DNA of 6,318 nt, taken from contig QGSR01000115.1 of the NCBI GenBank assembly GCA_003387805.1, forward strand, positions 1-6,318, given 5' to 3'. Below the pieces are notes generated by a model. That model made no database searches. It had not been told where the DNA came from and saw only the letters and a program-made list of their open reading frames with translations. The translations under genes were made by a program, and so were the position numbers. Positions 5,211 to 6,318 of this stretch are shown here, piece after piece (the first letter of the stretch is position 1; each line of letters opens with the position of its first letter). Source of the DNA: Bacillota bacterium (GTDB taxonomy: Bacteria; Bacillota; Limnochordia; Limnochordales; ZCTH02-B6).

Positions 5211-6209
5211 GTGATATACCATATTGCCGCGACGGCTGACTGGGAGCGGGCCAAGGAGGCGGGCGAGTATCGCGCCGACTCGCTGGAGACGCAGGGCTTT
5301 ATCCACTGCTCGGGCCGCGACCAAGTGGTGCGCGTCGCCAACGCGCTCTTCCGGGGCGTGTCCAACTTGACCCTGCTGCGCATCGACCCGGCCAAGCTCA
5401 CGTCTCCGGTGGTCTACGAAAACACCTCCGGCGGCGCGGAACCGTACCCGCACGTCTATGGCCCCATCAACCTGGAGGCGGTGGTGCAAGTTTACCCCTT
5501 TCAACCCGGACCGGAAGGAAACTTCGACCAATATCGCATCGTGCTGGCGCTGTCGGAGTTTGATTGCATCGAGACGCGGCGCTTGCTTCTGCGGCCTTAC
5601 CGCTCTTCGGACGCGACGCGGATCCAGAAGCTGGCGGGCCACCGGGAAGTGGCCAAGACGGTGTCGGCGCTGCCGCACCCGTACGAGGACGGCATGGCCG
5701 AGGCCTGGATCGACGTCGCGCTGGACGGCCTGGTCAAAGGCCGGCGTTTGCACCTGGCCGTCGTCGTGAAGCCCGAGTTCGTTCACGAAACGGCCACTCC
5801 GGAAGACCTCGCGGAGGTCGGCGACGACGGCTTGTTCATCGGTTCCATCGGGCTTGAGATCAATCATCTGGCCAATTCGGCGGAAGTGGGCTACTGGATC
5901 GGGTATCCGTACTGGAACCGCGGCTACGCCACGGAAGCCGCCGCGGCTCTGGTCAAGTACGGGTTTGAGGCGCTGGGGCTCAACCGCATCCAAGCATGCC
6001 ACATGGAGCACAACCCGGCGTCGGGCCGCGTGCTGCAAAAGATCGGCATGACGTACGAAGGCACGCTCCGGCAGGCCACGTTCCGCTTCGGCGAGTATCA
6101 CGACCTGCTCATGTACTCGATTCTGCGGAGCGAGTACGAGGAACGCTTGCGAAACGAGACTTCGTACGCGGTGCCCCGCTCGCGCGACGAGCAACCCGAG
6201 CACGCGTGA
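5211..6209 (+). CDS. DUF952 domain fused to a RimJ/RimL-type GNAT acetyltransferase
   Basis: A single 332-residue frame carrying two domains. Residues 1-105 match DUF952: IYHI at 2-5, AGEYRADSL at 17-25, GFIHCS at 29-34, LLRIDPAKL at 55-63, VVYE at 67-70 and PHVYGPINLEAVV at 80-92. Residues about 119-310 are a GNAT fold of the RimJ/RimL group: ETRRLLLRPY (121-130), FIGSIGLE (209-216), EVGYWIGYPYWNRGYATEA (225-243) as the acetyl-CoA pyrophosphate loop, then HNPASGRVLQKIGM (267-280) with the conserved asparagine. GNAT proteins of this group transfer acetyl from acetyl-CoA to N-terminal or other amines. An insertion of about 20 acidic residues (near 187-207) lies between the second and third core strands. 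DUF952 has no established function that I know of; I recall it being placed among ADP-ribosyltransferase-like folds, with the conserved histidines as candidates, which should be verified. The gene has its own promoter, so it is probably monocistronic. The target molecule is unknown. Confidence 0.9.
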   Translation: MIYHIAATADWERAKEAGEYRADSLETQGFIHCSGRDQVVRVANALFRGVSNLTLLRIDPAKLTSPVVYENTSGGAEPYPHVYGPINLEAVVQVYPFQPGPEGNFDQYRIVLALSEFDCIETRRLLLRPYRSSDATRIQKLAGHREVAKTVSALPHPYEDGMAEAWIDVALDGLVKGRRLHLAVVVKPEFVHETATPEDLAEVGDDGLFIGSIGLEINHLANSAEVGYWIGYPYWNRGYATEAAAALVKYGFEALGLNRIQACHMEHNPASGRVLQKIGMTYEGTLRQATFRFGEYHDLLMYSILRSEYEERLRNETSYAVPRSRDEQPEHA

Positions 6210-6223
6210 CTTGCGCTGTCCGT

Positions 6224-6246
6224 GCGGCCTGCGCGGCGCCGGCCGC
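6224..6246. terminator. Possible hairpin after the DUF952-GNAT gene
   Basis: GCGGCC (6224-6229) and GGCCGC (6241-6246) can pair over 6 bp around an 11-base GC-rich loop, starting 15 bases after the TGA. No T-tract follows. It lies between the end of this gene and a possible convergent gene tail, a place where a bidirectional terminator is expected. The evidence is weak. Confidence 0.3.
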
Positions 6247-6254
6247 TCCTGGCT

Positions 6255-6318
6255 TCAAGCTCTCGCAAGGTCGACGCTGTCCGCATCGATTTCGAGACAA
6301 AGCTCCGTCATCCGGCAC
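6255..6318 (-). CDS. Possible C-terminal end of a convergent gene
   Basis: On the minus strand, the frame entering from the right edge reads CRMTELCLEIDADSVDLARA and stops at TGA (6257-6255). The mixed hydrophobic and acidic composition looks like real protein, whereas the competing open frame of this strand is arginine- and alanine-rich like a shadow frame. Only about 20 codons are visible and I do not recognise the family. The reading is consistent with a gene converging on the DUF952-GNAT gene, with the 6224-6246 hairpin between them. Confidence 0.3.
   Translation of the reverse strand, partial: CRMTELCLEIDADSVDLARA

Noticed and set aside
4914..6203. 429-codon open frame on the minus strand opposite the DUF952-GNAT gene
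   Set aside because: It lies antisense to a clearly homologous gene, is rich in R, H, Q and V as expected from GC-rich shadow frames, has no recognisable domain, and runs across the TATAAT promoter and the transporter's 3' end.

Overview
The window looks like a high-GC bacterial chromosome segment. Most likely it is a GC-rich, possibly thermophilic member of the Bacillota (Symbiobacterium or Limnochordia-like), but this is an inference. The evidence is GC-rich codons with strong GC third-position bias, clear Shine-Dalgarno sequences (AAGGAGG, AAAGGAG, GGAGG), GTG and TTG starts, housekeeping-type promoters with extended -10 boxes, and protein families (NfrA-like flavin reductase, a Bacillus-type atypical SDR, MalF/MalG permeases) that recall Firmicutes homologues. 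No mobile element, CRISPR array, tRNA or rRNA was seen.

Left part (1-1862, + strand): the end of an ABC importer operon. The last seven codons of an upstream gene, perhaps the solute-binding protein, are followed by two MalF/MalG-type permease genes with very short gaps. A 14-bp GC-rich hairpin closes the operon. No ATPase gene is visible, so the importer would need one encoded elsewhere.

Middle (2020-3661, - strand): a nitroreductase/flavin reductase of the NfsA/NfrA type, converging on the ABC operon, and upstream of it a small NAD(P)-binding short-chain dehydrogenase-like protein without the usual catalytic YxxxK. The 226 bp between them hold a 9-bp perfect hairpin and a small direct-repeat/dyad arrangement but no convincing gene.

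Right part (3662-6318, mostly + strand): the SDR gene is divergent from an ArsB-family ion transporter. Their shared upstream region contains a 22-bp perfect dyad and a promoter for the transporter. Promoter position, SD and family length all point to a CTG start for the transporter, which gives exactly 429 codons. Next comes a gene with its own textbook promoter (TATAAT with extended TGG), encoding a fusion of a DUF952 domain and a RimJ/RimL-type GNAT acetyltransferase. At the right edge the minus strand may hold the last codons of a convergent gene.

The genes do not form one pathway: there is a carbohydrate-type import operon, a redox pair, an anion/arsenite-type efflux carrier and a modifying enzyme. 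I see no clear new multi-gene system. The points most worth a second look are the DUF952-GNAT fusion, the apparent CTG start of the transporter and the dyad in the divergent intergenic region.
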